Origin: Anaerolineae bacterium
GTDB lineage: Bacteria > Chloroflexota > Anaerolineae > B4-G1 > SLSP01
Reading direction: 5' to 3'
DNA length: 9,841 bases
Assembly (NCBI GenBank): GCA_018055515.1
Contig: JAGPHL010000099.1
Span: 1-9,841 of the forward strand
Part shown: positions 1-6,871 of the stretch, piece after piece
Layout: every line of letters starts with the position of its first letter
How positions within the stretch are numbered: the first letter of the stretch is position 1
Made by a program: the position numbers and the translations under genes
The notes under the pieces: generated by a model
The model's database searches: none
What the model saw: the letters and a program-made list of their open reading frames with translations, nothing else
What the model was told of the DNA's origin: nothing

Positions 1-3000
1 TGTCAACTCCAGGTTCAGGTCGGCGGTCAATTCCTTGAGATAGCGGTTGGCGGAAAGGCTCAGGCCGCTGGCGGTGTTGATCTGCAATGCCCGCCGGGCG
101 TAGAAGCCGCTGAGGATGTCACTGCTGCGCGGTTGCAGGCTCAGCACGGCCTTGTCCACCACGTCGAGCGAGAGCTCGGCGCCGGCAACCGGCCGTCCAT
201 CGGGGCCGGTGGCGGTGAGGGTGTAGGTCACTTCCTCGCCGGGCTGCGCCTGCGGCGTTGAAGGTTCCACGCTGAGCGTCAGCGTCTTCGGCTCGAGGCT
301 CACATCCAGCGGCAGGAGGCCCATCTTGAACTCCGCTACTGCGCCCTTGCCCCCCTGCGTCTCTGCTCCGCTGCGCCCCTGCACGAGCACGACGGAAACA
401 TAGATGTTGGGAATGTCGCCCTCCTCGATGGGCAGGCGGTAGATGGCGCTGTTGGTTTCCAGGCGGATGAGATCGTAGCGGCGGATGCCCGCCCGTTCCA
501 CGGTGACGAGCGCCCAGTGCGGCCCGGTGAACGGCGAGGGGATCAGGATCTCGGCGGTCTCGCCCACCTGGTAGGTGCTCTTGTCGCTGATGAGGGTGAT
601 GCGGTCATGATTCTCCCGCCGCCAACTGACGGCGTCTTTCCCCGTCACCCAGACGAAGATAGAGGAGCGGATGCGCGCGGTCTCCGGGGTGGGGCTCGCG
701 GGTGTGGCGATGACGTGGTAGGAGCCGCCCTGCGGCGGGATGAAGCTCGCGAGCGCCTCGCCGCGCGCGTCGGTGGTGACGGTGGTCTCGCTCACGAAGA
801 TGTCCTCCGTCTCCCACGACCAGTATCCGCCGCCCAGCTCGTTGGCGATGAAGGTGTTTTTCCATTCGCGGCGGTAGAACGCCACTTTGAGGGCCTGATT
901 GGCCAGGCGCTCGCCCTTCCAGTTGACGGCCACGAGGTCCACGGTGGTTTCTTTTTCCGCCGTGCCGATGGCGCTGCGCGGCGCCAGGCCGATGTAGTAA
1001 GGGCCGGGGTGAACGATGACGCTGCTCCGCCCGGAGATGGCCTGATTGTCGGGCCCGGTGGCGGTCGCCTCGAGCGTGATGCGCGCCGCGAGGTAGGGCA
1101 GCGCGGCGTCGAGAGCGGCACCGTCGAGCGTGATGTGCAGCTCGCCGTTGGCGTCGGTCACTCCGCTGCCGCTGAGGATGGCTTGCGTGGGCGGCTGAGG
1201 CTCCCACCGCCACCAGCAATCGAAGCAGATCCAGGGATCATCCACGTCGCTGAAGCTGTACCGTCCGCCCCACGCCGGCTTGAAGGTGTAGCGCTCGGCG
1301 ACGACGTTCCAGGTCACGGCGGTGTTCGCCAGCGGCCCGCCGAAGAAGTAGCGCGCGGTGATGGTCGCCTGGGCGCTCTCGCCGCGCCGCAGTTCCGCGA
1401 CCGCCGGCTCCACGACGATCTCGAACTCCGGCGCGCGGTAGGCGGCAACCTGGAAGTAGGTCTCGTAGTGCTGATCGCCGAATTCGACGCTGATGACGTA
1501 ATTCCCCAGACTGGCGTTGGCGCCCAGGGCCAGCGAGTCGGAGAAGGCGCCGAGCTGGCTCACGGACAGCTGCTTGTTGTAGAGCTCCTGCCAGGCGGCG
1601 TCGCGCACGGTGACTTTCACCGCGCCCGCCCCAGGCAGAGTAAAGGCGGCATCATCCTCCAGGCGCAGCACGCCCTTGAAGTTGACCGTCTGTCCGGGGC
1701 GGTAGATGGGGCGATCGGTGTAGAGGTGGGCGCGGAGTTTCTGCTCCCAGACGCCCTGTCCCATGCCGAAATCCCATGGGCTGATGCCCCGGCCCCATCC
1801 CTCGGCGATGGCGGCGAAAGGCTGCTCGCTGAGGGCCAGGATCGTGCTGCGGTTTTGCGGCAGGATCGCGCGGGCGATGCCTTTTTGATCGGTGGTGAGG
1901 CTGCTCAGGTTGCGCCCCCCGATTTCCACCAGCTGCAGGTTCAATCCCTGGACGGGGGCTCCCGTTGCCAGGTCTACGGCCCAGAGCAACGCCTCGTCCG
2001 GGCCGGTCTTCAGCGTGAGGTTGTAATCGGAGACGACGAGCAGGTGTTGCTGGTTCGCTGCCCATTCATTGGCTGCCATCTCCGGCGCGTTGATCTCCAG
2101 CAGGTAGACGCCCGGCGCGAGCTTGCCGCCCGGGGTCTCGGTCAACTCGATCGCGGTATAGCTCTGTTTATTGAGCGGCGCTTCGAGGGTCTTGGTCCAT
2201 TGGCGCAGCAATTCGGCGCCGGCAGGGAGTTGCTCGCGCCAGTTCCCGTAGGATTGTTGCAGGACGCTCGCAGGCAGGCGATAGAGCTCCAGGTCCACCC
2301 GCGTGAGGTTGAGGTGCGCGATGGCGACCTGCGCGGGCAGCGCCGCGTCGTAGGTGGCGATAGAATCCGGCGTCAACAGGCGATACGTGGGCTCCAACGG
2401 GGCGGTGCGGTAGCTGACCGTCGTCCCGCGGGGGATTGTATTGCCGTAAGGATCGGCGATGCCGGTGCCGACGACCACGGTGTAATCGGTCGAGGCTTGC
2501 GCGCCGAAGTAGAGGGTGAAGGTGTTGTCCCACTCCGAGAAGTAGGTGTAGACCTGCGTGGGCGAAAGGGGTGGGGTCACCGTGAGATTGGGCATCACCG
2601 TCTTGGGGTCAATCCGCGTGTTGAAAATGATCTGGAAGGGGCTGTACGCCGGGACATTGCGTTCGCCATCTTTGGGAGCGGTGGAGACGATGCGGGGCAG
2701 CGGGACGGTGGTGAACTGCCAGGTGTAGGCCTGGCGCATCCCCTCGCCGCCGGAAGCGCCGGTCACGCCGGCGGCCAGCGCTACGGTGTAGGCGGTGTCG
2801 AAATCCAGGTCGCGGGTGGGGGTGAAGATGAGGGTGTTTCCCACCACGGCAAACGCACCCGCGACGTCGGTGCGGATCAGGCTCCCGGCCTTGAGCGAGA
2901 AGGCGCGCTGTGCGGAAGCGGCTTCGATGGGTTGGTTGAATTCTACCCGAATGGGCCGGCGGATGTCTACGAGGGTCTCGCCGTCCCTGGGGGAAGTCCA

Positions 3001-3828
3001 CACGACCTCCGGGGGCTGCGTGCTGAAGCTCCAGGTGTAATCCTCGATGAGCAGCGCGCCGGCGAGGTCCTGCAATCCCGCTGCGACGGTGACGCGGTAG
3101 GCTGTGCCGCCTGCCAGGGGGCTGGAGGGGCGGAAGACGTAAATGGACGTGTTGAGCCATTCGCCCTGACCCTCGAGGGCGGGTTCGATGCGCAGAGGAT
3201 TGGGCAGGCTTTCCATCTGTTTGAGGCTGGTGAGAGGCACTACGGGACGGTTGAACATGACGGTGATGGGCATGTCGGTCTCGGTGTCCATCGTGCCCGG
3301 CGCGGGGATGACCTGGGCCACCTCCAGCGTGCCCGCCGTAGCGAAGCGGAAGACCAGCGGCTCGCGCAGGGGCGTGCCCGTGGCAGAGGTGGCTTCCTGC
3401 GTGAGGATCACGTCGTAGGCCGCGTCGCGCGCCAGCGCTTTGCCGGGTTTGAAGACGGCGGTGCGCTCGTCGCGCCAGGTCAGCTCGCCGGTGACCGGCA
3501 CAGGCTCTGTGGCCGCCGTCTGCACGGTGAGGGCGCGGCGGACGCTGTCGGGGGCCATGGGCTGATCGAAGACCAATTCGATGCTGGCGTCGGGGGCGAG
3601 GCTTTCGCCGCGCTGGGGCGTGCGCCAGAGCACGGACGGGGCGAGCTCCTTTTCGGAGACGGGCGTGTAAGGCACGACGGGCTTGGGGGGCAAGGGGGTG
3701 ACGGTGGCTTTGGGCGGCGGCGTGGGGAGCGGCGTTGGCGTCGGCGAGGGCGCGCCGGTACACGCGGCCAGCGTCGCCAGCAGGACGACGATGCAGAACA
3801 AGCGATTCCAGCGTGTTGTCTTCTTCAT
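1..3828 (-). CDS. Alpha-2-macroglobulin family lipoprotein with four N-terminal Ig-like (Big_5) repeats, 3' end beyond left edge
   Basis: Bacterial alpha-2-macroglobulins are envelope-anchored traps thought to inhibit foreign proteases. The frame is open for 1276 codons from ATG 3828 to base 1 with no stop. Residues 1-23 form a lipoprotein signal with lipobox LAAC (Cys23), then a Pro/Thr-rich spacer to about residue 55. Four SbsA-type Ig-like (Big_5) repeats start near residues 66, 167, 273 and 377. An MG1-like region runs from about 477. The MG2 signature TDRPIYRPGQTVNFKG is at 704-719, the MG3 start YRAPEFEI at 797-804, and the bait-region domain lies about 1077-1225 with VVDKAVLSL near its end. 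The thioester (CxEQ) and later domains, perhaps 600-700 residues, lie off the window. The start is supported by GGAGG seven bases upstream. Residues 866-875 hold a Trp-rich patch with a CxxC (Cys868, Cys871). In many bacteria such genes sit beside pbpC (penicillin-binding protein 1C); that gene, if present, would be off the left edge. Confidence 0.95.
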   Translation of the reverse strand, partial: MKKTTRWNRLFCIVVLLATLAACTGAPSPTPTPLPTPPPKATVTPLPPKPVVPYTPVSEKELAPSVLWRTPQRGESLAPDASIELVFDQPMAPDSVRRALTVQTAATEPVPVTGELTWRDERTAVFKPGKALARDAAYDVILTQEATSATGTPLREPLVFRFATAGTLEVAQVIPAPGTMDTETDMPITVMFNRPVVPLTSLKQMESLPNPLRIEPALEGQGEWLNTSIYVFRPSSPLAGGTAYRVTVAAGLQDLAGALLIEDYTWSFSTQPPEVVWTSPRDGETLVDIRRPIRVEFNQPIEAASAQRAFSLKAGSLIRTDVAGAFAVVGNTLIFTPTRDLDFDTAYTVALAAGVTGASGGEGMRQAYTWQFTTVPLPRIVSTAPKDGERNVPAYSPFQIIFNTRIDPKTVMPNLTVTPPLSPTQVYTYFSEWDNTFTLYFGAQASTDYTVVVGTGIADPYGNTIPRGTTVSYRTAPLEPTYRLLTPDSIATYDAALPAQVAIAHLNLTRVDLELYRLPASVLQQSYGNWREQLPAGAELLRQWTKTLEAPLNKQSYTAIELTETPGGKLAPGVYLLEINAPEMAANEWAANQQHLLVVSDYNLTLKTGPDEALLWAVDLATGAPVQGLNLQLVEIGGRNLSSLTTDQKGIARAILPQNRSTILALSEQPFAAIAEGWGRGISPWDFGMGQGVWEQKLRAHLYTDRPIYRPGQTVNFKGVLRLEDDAAFTLPGAGAVKVTVRDAAWQELYNKQLSVSQLGAFSDSLALGANASLGNYVISVEFGDQHYETYFQVAAYRAPEFEIVVEPAVAELRRGESAQATITARYFFGGPLANTAVTWNVVAERYTFKPAWGGRYSFSDVDDPWICFDCWWRWEPQPPTQAILSGSGVTDANGELHITLDGAALDAALPYLAARITLEATATGPDNQAISGRSSVIVHPGPYYIGLAPRSAIGTAEKETTVDLVAVNWKGERLANQALKVAFYRREWKNTFIANELGGGYWSWETEDIFVSETTVTTDARGEALASFIPPQGGSYHVIATPASPTPETARIRSSIFVWVTGKDAVSWRRENHDRITLISDKSTYQVGETAEILIPSPFTGPHWALVTVERAGIRRYDLIRLETNSAIYRLPIEEGDIPNIYVSVVLVQGRSGAETQGGKGAVAEFKMGLLPLDVSLEPKTLTLSVEPSTPQAQPGEEVTYTLTATGPDGRPVAGAELSLDVVDKAVLSLQPRSSDILSGFYARRALQINTASGLSLSANRYLKELTADLNLELT

Positions 3829-3835
3829 AATAGAG

Positions 3836-3840
3836 CCTCC
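3836..3840 (-). promoter_or_regulatory. Ribosome binding site of the alpha-2-macroglobulin gene
   Basis: On the minus strand GGAGG lies seven bases before ATG 3828. It fixes the start of a gene whose stop lies outside the window and whose antisense strand is also open. Confidence 0.8.
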
Positions 3841-3861
3841 ATGCAGAGATCGGTAAACGGC

Positions 3862-3900
3862 GCGCGGCGAATAGAAACCGGGACCTGTCTCACGCCGCGC
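3862..3900 (-). other. GC-rich inverted repeat in the leader of the alpha-2-macroglobulin gene
   Basis: GCGCGGCG at 3862-3869 is perfectly complementary to CGCCGCGC at 3893-3900, giving an 8-bp all-GC stem around a 23-base loop. A one-base bulge would extend it to 10 bp. It lies 34-72 bases upstream of ATG 3828, so it would fold in the leader if transcription starts upstream of it. No T-tract follows it on either strand, so it does not look like an intrinsic terminator. No convincing promoter was found in the rest of the 229-bp gap 3829-4057. Confidence 0.4.
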
Positions 3901-4057
3901 CCTGTAGTTAGAACGTCCTCACGGCAGCGAGAGTTCCAGGGGGGAGGGGACTGACTCAAGATTTTCTATTTTGGCAATTTTTTGTGCGCCCGGTTGCGCC
4001 GGACATGGGGGGATCCACTACAGAGCCATTTTTCTCTGCGACACCGGGCGCGCTGAC

Positions 4058-6595
4058 TCACGCCTTCACGCCCAACTCCTGTTGGGCCCATTGGATGGCT
4101 TGGGCCAGCGTCGCCATTTGGCCGCGCGTCCATGCCGCGGTGAATTCGGCCGGCGTCAACCGGGCACGCGCCTCCTCCAACGCTGGCGTCCTCCCGCTCA
4201 CGAAGATCGCCGTGAGGGGTGGCAGAGCCAGCCGCTGATGCAAGGCTTCCGTCGCCGCCCAGAGTTGCACTGCCGTGCGCCAGGCCTGTTGCGCGGCGGC
4301 GACCATCGCCGCACGCCCCAGGCAGGCGACGATGCCCAGCGTGTTTTCCACCTCAAGGTGCAGTCGTAAGCTCTCGGCCAGCATCGTCCGCGCCTGAACC
4401 GGCTGACCCTGGGCCAGCTTCACGGAAGTGAGCTTGCAGAGCGTCCAGGCAGTCAGCCAGTGGCTTTGCATGATGGCCGCCTCTCGCAGGGCTTCTTCGA
4501 AAAAGAGGGCCGCGAGGTCATACTGCCCCTGATTCCAGACGATGTCGCCGAGATGATCCAGCACATGCGATATCCCCCAGTGATGGCCCAGCTCGCGGAA
4601 AAGCGCCAGGCTGCTTTCCGCATACTGCCGGGCGCGCTCAAAATCCTGCAGTTCCAGCGCCAGCCGACCTAGCTGATCCAGGGTCCAGGCGATTTCTTCG
4701 CGGTCCTGGAGCGCTTTGAAGAGCTCCAGGCTGGATTCAAAAAGCTGCGTCGCTTCCGCGTAGCGCTGTTGGGCGCGGGCTATCTCGCCTAAACCGATCT
4801 GACACAGCGCGCTCCATCGCGGCTTTTCCAGCTGTTGCGCCAGCGTCAGCCCCGTCTTGAAATAGGCGGTAGCTGCCGGCAGGTCGCTTTGATTTTCGGC
4901 CAGCCAGCCAATGCCCCAAAGCGCCTTCAAGCGGTGCTCAGCCTCCGCGTCGGCGCCGGCGTCCAACGCGCGCATGAGCCAGTAGCGCCCCTCGGTCAGC
5001 ACGCCTTGCACCTGCCAGAAGCGCCAGACGGCGCCTCCCAGGCGCAGGGCCAGCGCCGCCTCGTCATGCTCCAGCATCCAGCGCAAAGCCGTCTGGAGAT
5101 TGCCGTGTTCGCGGCGCAGCCACTCGGCCCACTTCAGATGTGCGGTCGTCCCCAGGACGGTTTCGGCCCTTTCGGCCTGCGCGAGGTAGTACTCCGCATG
5201 GCGGCGACTCGCCGCTTCCGCTTCTCCTGCCCGACGCAGTTGTTCCAGCGCATATTCTCGCAGGGTGTTGAGCATGTAAAATCGCCCTTCCGCCCCGGCG
5301 TTGGCAAACTGGATCAAGCTTTTGTCGGCCAGCTCTTCGAGCCCCTCCTGAATTTCCTCATCCTCACAGACTGCCTGTGCGGCCTGAAGATCCCAGCTGT
5401 GATCGAAGACTGCCAGATGCCGGAACAGGCACTGGTCGCGGGGGGCGAGCAGCCGATAGCTCCATTCGATCACGTTCCACAGGCTCTGATGACGTGCCGG
5501 GCGATCCTCATGGGGATGGCGCAAGGCGATCAGGTTGGTCTCCAGCTGTTCGAGCAGCTGGTTGGGGGAACAAGCCTTGAGACGGGCTGCTGCGAGTTCC
5601 ATGGCGAGAGGCAGGCCATCGAGGTGCTGGCAGATTTGCACGACGGTCGCGGCGTTTTCTGTCGTGAGGGCAAAGTCCTGTCGCACGGCGCGCGCGCGTT
5701 CGACGAAAAGCTGTATGGCCGGTGAAGCGTTCAAGGCTTCAGGCGTCGCGCCCGCGCATGGGACTGGGAGCGGTTCCACGACGAAACAATATTCGCCGTA
5801 AATGTTCAGTCGTTCCCGGCTGGTGCCGAGGATTTTCAGGCCCGGCGCCGCGTGCAAGAGTGCGCTTGCAACCGCTCCCACGCCGGAGAGATGTTCGAGA
5901 TTGTCGAGGATCAACAGCAGCTGTTTGGACTGCAAATAAGTCTTGAGCGCTTCCAACGGCGGTTCAGCGCCGGCAGGTTGCACATTGAGCACGCGGATGA
6001 GAGTCGCGCTCAACAATGCCGGGTCGGAGACCGTGTCCAGAGGGATAAAGCAGGCGCCATGGGCGAACTGCGCCTGCACGAGGGTCGCGACCTCGAGGGC
6101 CAGGCGGGTCTTTCCCACACCGCCGGGTCCGACGAGGGTGATGCAACGCACGGCCGGCCGCTCTACAAGCGCGAGTATCGCACTCAAGGCTTCTTCCGCT
6201 CCGATCAGCGCCGTCATGGAGGCGGGAACGCTCCCATGACGGATTTTGGCCTCCACGACTTTTGCCGGCATCGCGGATCGGGCGTTCAAATGGAGCAGCA
6301 ACGTCGCACACAGGCTGTTCAGGTAGTTGGCATAAGTCCGGCGGCTGATGCACAACCGCTCGCAATAGAACTGGACCGAGGCGCCGGGATGGCTCAGGAC
6401 AAGCGTAAGGAGTTCCTGTTCGTGCGGCGGCAAAAAACTGGTTTTGAGGTATTCATGGACCGCGTGTACGCCGCCCTGCTGCTCGATCCAGGAATGCCAC
6501 GGCTCCTCCTCGATCAGGGTAAGGGGATACCGTGGCAGTCGCAACAGGGCTTTGAGGTGTTTGTCATCCCAAATTCTAGTGTCCACCCGCATCAC
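4058..6595 (-). CDS. STAND-family (NB-ARC-like) ATPase with TPR repeats, putative transcriptional regulator
   Basis: An 845-residue cytoplasmic protein. Residues about 65-105 look like a helix-turn-helix (HPGASVQFYCERLCISRRTY and onward). The NTPase core shows Walker A GPGGVGKT at 156-163, Walker B LLLILDN at 226-232, LGTSRERL at 256-263 and the GLPLA motif at 327-331, as in AfsR/MalT/Apaf-1-type STAND ATPases. TPR-like helical repeats follow, four clear ones about 40 residues apart (near 596, 636, 676, 716). The C-terminal segment (779-841, with EFTAAWTRGQ) resembles the tail of COG3903-type predicted ATPases. Family members act as ligand- or partner-triggered switches, often transcriptional. 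I see neither a C-terminal LuxR helix-turn-helix nor a SARP/BTAD domain, so the DNA-binding role rests on the N-terminal segment. GTG 6595 and ATG 6592 are adjacent possible starts; neither has a well-spaced Shine-Dalgarno. The gene is divergent from the lacI-type gene. Its target is unknown. Confidence 0.9.
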   Translation of the reverse strand: MMRVDTRIWDDKHLKALLRLPRYPLTLIEEEPWHSWIEQQGGVHAVHEYLKTSFLPPHEQELLTLVLSHPGASVQFYCERLCISRRTYANYLNSLCATLLLHLNARSAMPAKVVEAKIRHGSVPASMTALIGAEEALSAILALVERPAVRCITLVGPGGVGKTRLALEVATLVQAQFAHGACFIPLDTVSDPALLSATLIRVLNVQPAGAEPPLEALKTYLQSKQLLLILDNLEHLSGVGAVASALLHAAPGLKILGTSRERLNIYGEYCFVVEPLPVPCAGATPEALNASPAIQLFVERARAVRQDFALTTENAATVVQICQHLDGLPLAMELAAARLKACSPNQLLEQLETNLIALRHPHEDRPARHQSLWNVIEWSYRLLAPRDQCLFRHLAVFDHSWDLQAAQAVCEDEEIQEGLEELADKSLIQFANAGAEGRFYMLNTLREYALEQLRRAGEAEAASRRHAEYYLAQAERAETVLGTTAHLKWAEWLRREHGNLQTALRWMLEHDEAALALRLGGAVWRFWQVQGVLTEGRYWLMRALDAGADAEAEHRLKALWGIGWLAENQSDLPAATAYFKTGLTLAQQLEKPRWSALCQIGLGEIARAQQRYAEATQLFESSLELFKALQDREEIAWTLDQLGRLALELQDFERARQYAESSLALFRELGHHWGISHVLDHLGDIVWNQGQYDLAALFFEEALREAAIMQSHWLTAWTLCKLTSVKLAQGQPVQARTMLAESLRLHLEVENTLGIVACLGRAAMVAAAQQAWRTAVQLWAATEALHQRLALPPLTAIFVSGRTPALEEARARLTPAEFTAAWTRGQMATLAQAIQWAQQELGVKA

Positions 6596-6663
6596 CTTCG
6601 AAAAATATCCTGGGAACTGACGCCAGGCTCCGAATTTAAGCGTCGAGAACGCCGCGTGCGCCC

Positions 6664-6673
6664 AAAATGTTCA
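6664..6673. repeat. 10-bp direct repeat, copy 1 (AAAATGTTCA)
   Basis: An exact copy of this decamer recurs at 6792-6801. This copy lies just downstream of the predicted start site of the STAND ATPase gene, the other at the predicted start site of the lacI-type gene. It contains TGTTCA, the left half-site of the palindrome at 6797-6827, so it may be an accessory operator half-site. Confidence 0.4.
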
Positions 6674-6687
6674 TCCGTTGGCTTTCT

Positions 6688-6717
6688 ATTATATCCGGTT
6701 TATGCCAAAAAGGCCAA
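6688..6717 (-). promoter_or_regulatory. Predicted sigma-70-type promoter of the STAND ATPase gene
   Basis: On the minus strand a perfect TATAAT (6693-6688) is preceded, after 18 bases, by TTGGCC (6717-6712; four of six matches to the -35 consensus). Transcription would start near 6681, leaving a leader of about 86 bases. Confidence 0.6.
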
Positions 6718-6724
6718 TCCGTTG

Positions 6725-6768
6725 TTGCACGATGTTTGCACTAACTCTGCACTATGTCTGCGCGCATT
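6725..6768. repeat. Four direct repeats with an exact 11-bp period between the divergent promoters
   Basis: The hexamers TTGCAC (6725), TTGCAC (6736), CTGCAC (6747) and CTGCGC (6758) each start 11 bases after the previous one, about one helical turn, so all would lie on one face of the DNA. A further GTGCAC at 6772-6777 is three bases out of phase. The array lies between the -35 of the leftward promoter and the -10 of the rightward lacI promoter, which lacks a recognisable -35. That placement is what one expects for tandem activator sites; SARP-type activators of Streptomyces are known to bind direct repeats at 11-bp spacing. Which protein binds here is not shown; the adjacent STAND regulator is one candidate. 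Confidence 0.55.
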
Positions 6769-6779
6769 CGGGTGCACTT

Positions 6780-6788
6780 TGGTATAAA
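6780..6788 (+). promoter_or_regulatory. Predicted extended -10 promoter of the lacI-type gene
   Basis: TGG followed by TATAAA (6783-6788) matches the extended -10 form TGnTATAAT in all but one base. No -35-like hexamer exists 16-18 bases upstream (the sequence there is GCGC-rich), which suits a weak or activator-dependent promoter. Transcription would start near 6795. Confidence 0.55.
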
Positions 6789-6791
6789 ATG

Positions 6792-6801
6792 AAAATGTTC
6801 A
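6792..6801. repeat. 10-bp direct repeat, copy 2 (AAAATGTTCA)
   Basis: Second exact copy of the decamer at 6664-6673, 128 bases away. It overlaps the left arm of the interrupted palindrome and the predicted lacI transcription start. Confidence 0.4.
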
Positions 6802-6827
6802 CTAAACTTTCGAATGAACTGGTGAAC
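6797..6827. promoter_or_regulatory. Candidate operator: interrupted palindrome over the lacI start site
   Basis: GTTCAC at 6797-6802 and its inverse GTGAAC at 6822-6827 bracket 19 bases, and an additional TGAAC lies at 6815-6819. The left arm falls on the predicted transcription start and the site precedes the ribosome binding site, so a bound repressor would block lacI transcription (autoregulation). LacI-family operators are usually compact palindromes with a central CG; this spacing is wider, so the assignment is tentative. Confidence 0.4.
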
Positions 6828-6860
6828 GACTCGCGCTGAATTTTTCCCTGCAGAGATGAC

Positions 6861-6865
6861 AGGAG
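6861..6865 (+). promoter_or_regulatory. Ribosome binding site that fixes the GTG start of the lacI-type gene
   Basis: AGGAG lies six bases before GTG 6872. Translation from that GTG begins directly with the LacI helix-turn-helix (VTLREVAESAGVS), so the non-ATG start is well supported. Confidence 0.8.
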
Positions 6866-6871
6866 TGCCCT

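Noticed and set aside
2609..3763. Open minus-strand frame of 384 codons
   Set aside because: Out-of-frame shadow within the alpha-2-macroglobulin gene; His/Arg/Ala-rich low-complexity translation.
517..3954. Open plus-strand frame of 1145 codons
   Set aside because: It is antisense to the alpha-2-macroglobulin gene in codon register; its translation is Gly/Arg/Asp-rich, shows no known domain or signal, while the minus strand gives a complete domain series with a lipobox and ribosome binding site.
3988..4004. Small hairpin (6 bp, 5-base loop) downstream of the STAND ATPase gene as a terminator
   Set aside because: On the minus strand it is followed by an A-rich tract, not a T-tract; on the plus strand the T-tract precedes the hairpin.
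5852..6787. Open plus-strand frame of 311 codons (and another at 4835-5725)
   Set aside because: Antisense to the STAND ATPase gene, which has Walker A, Walker B and GLPLA motifs on the minus strand.
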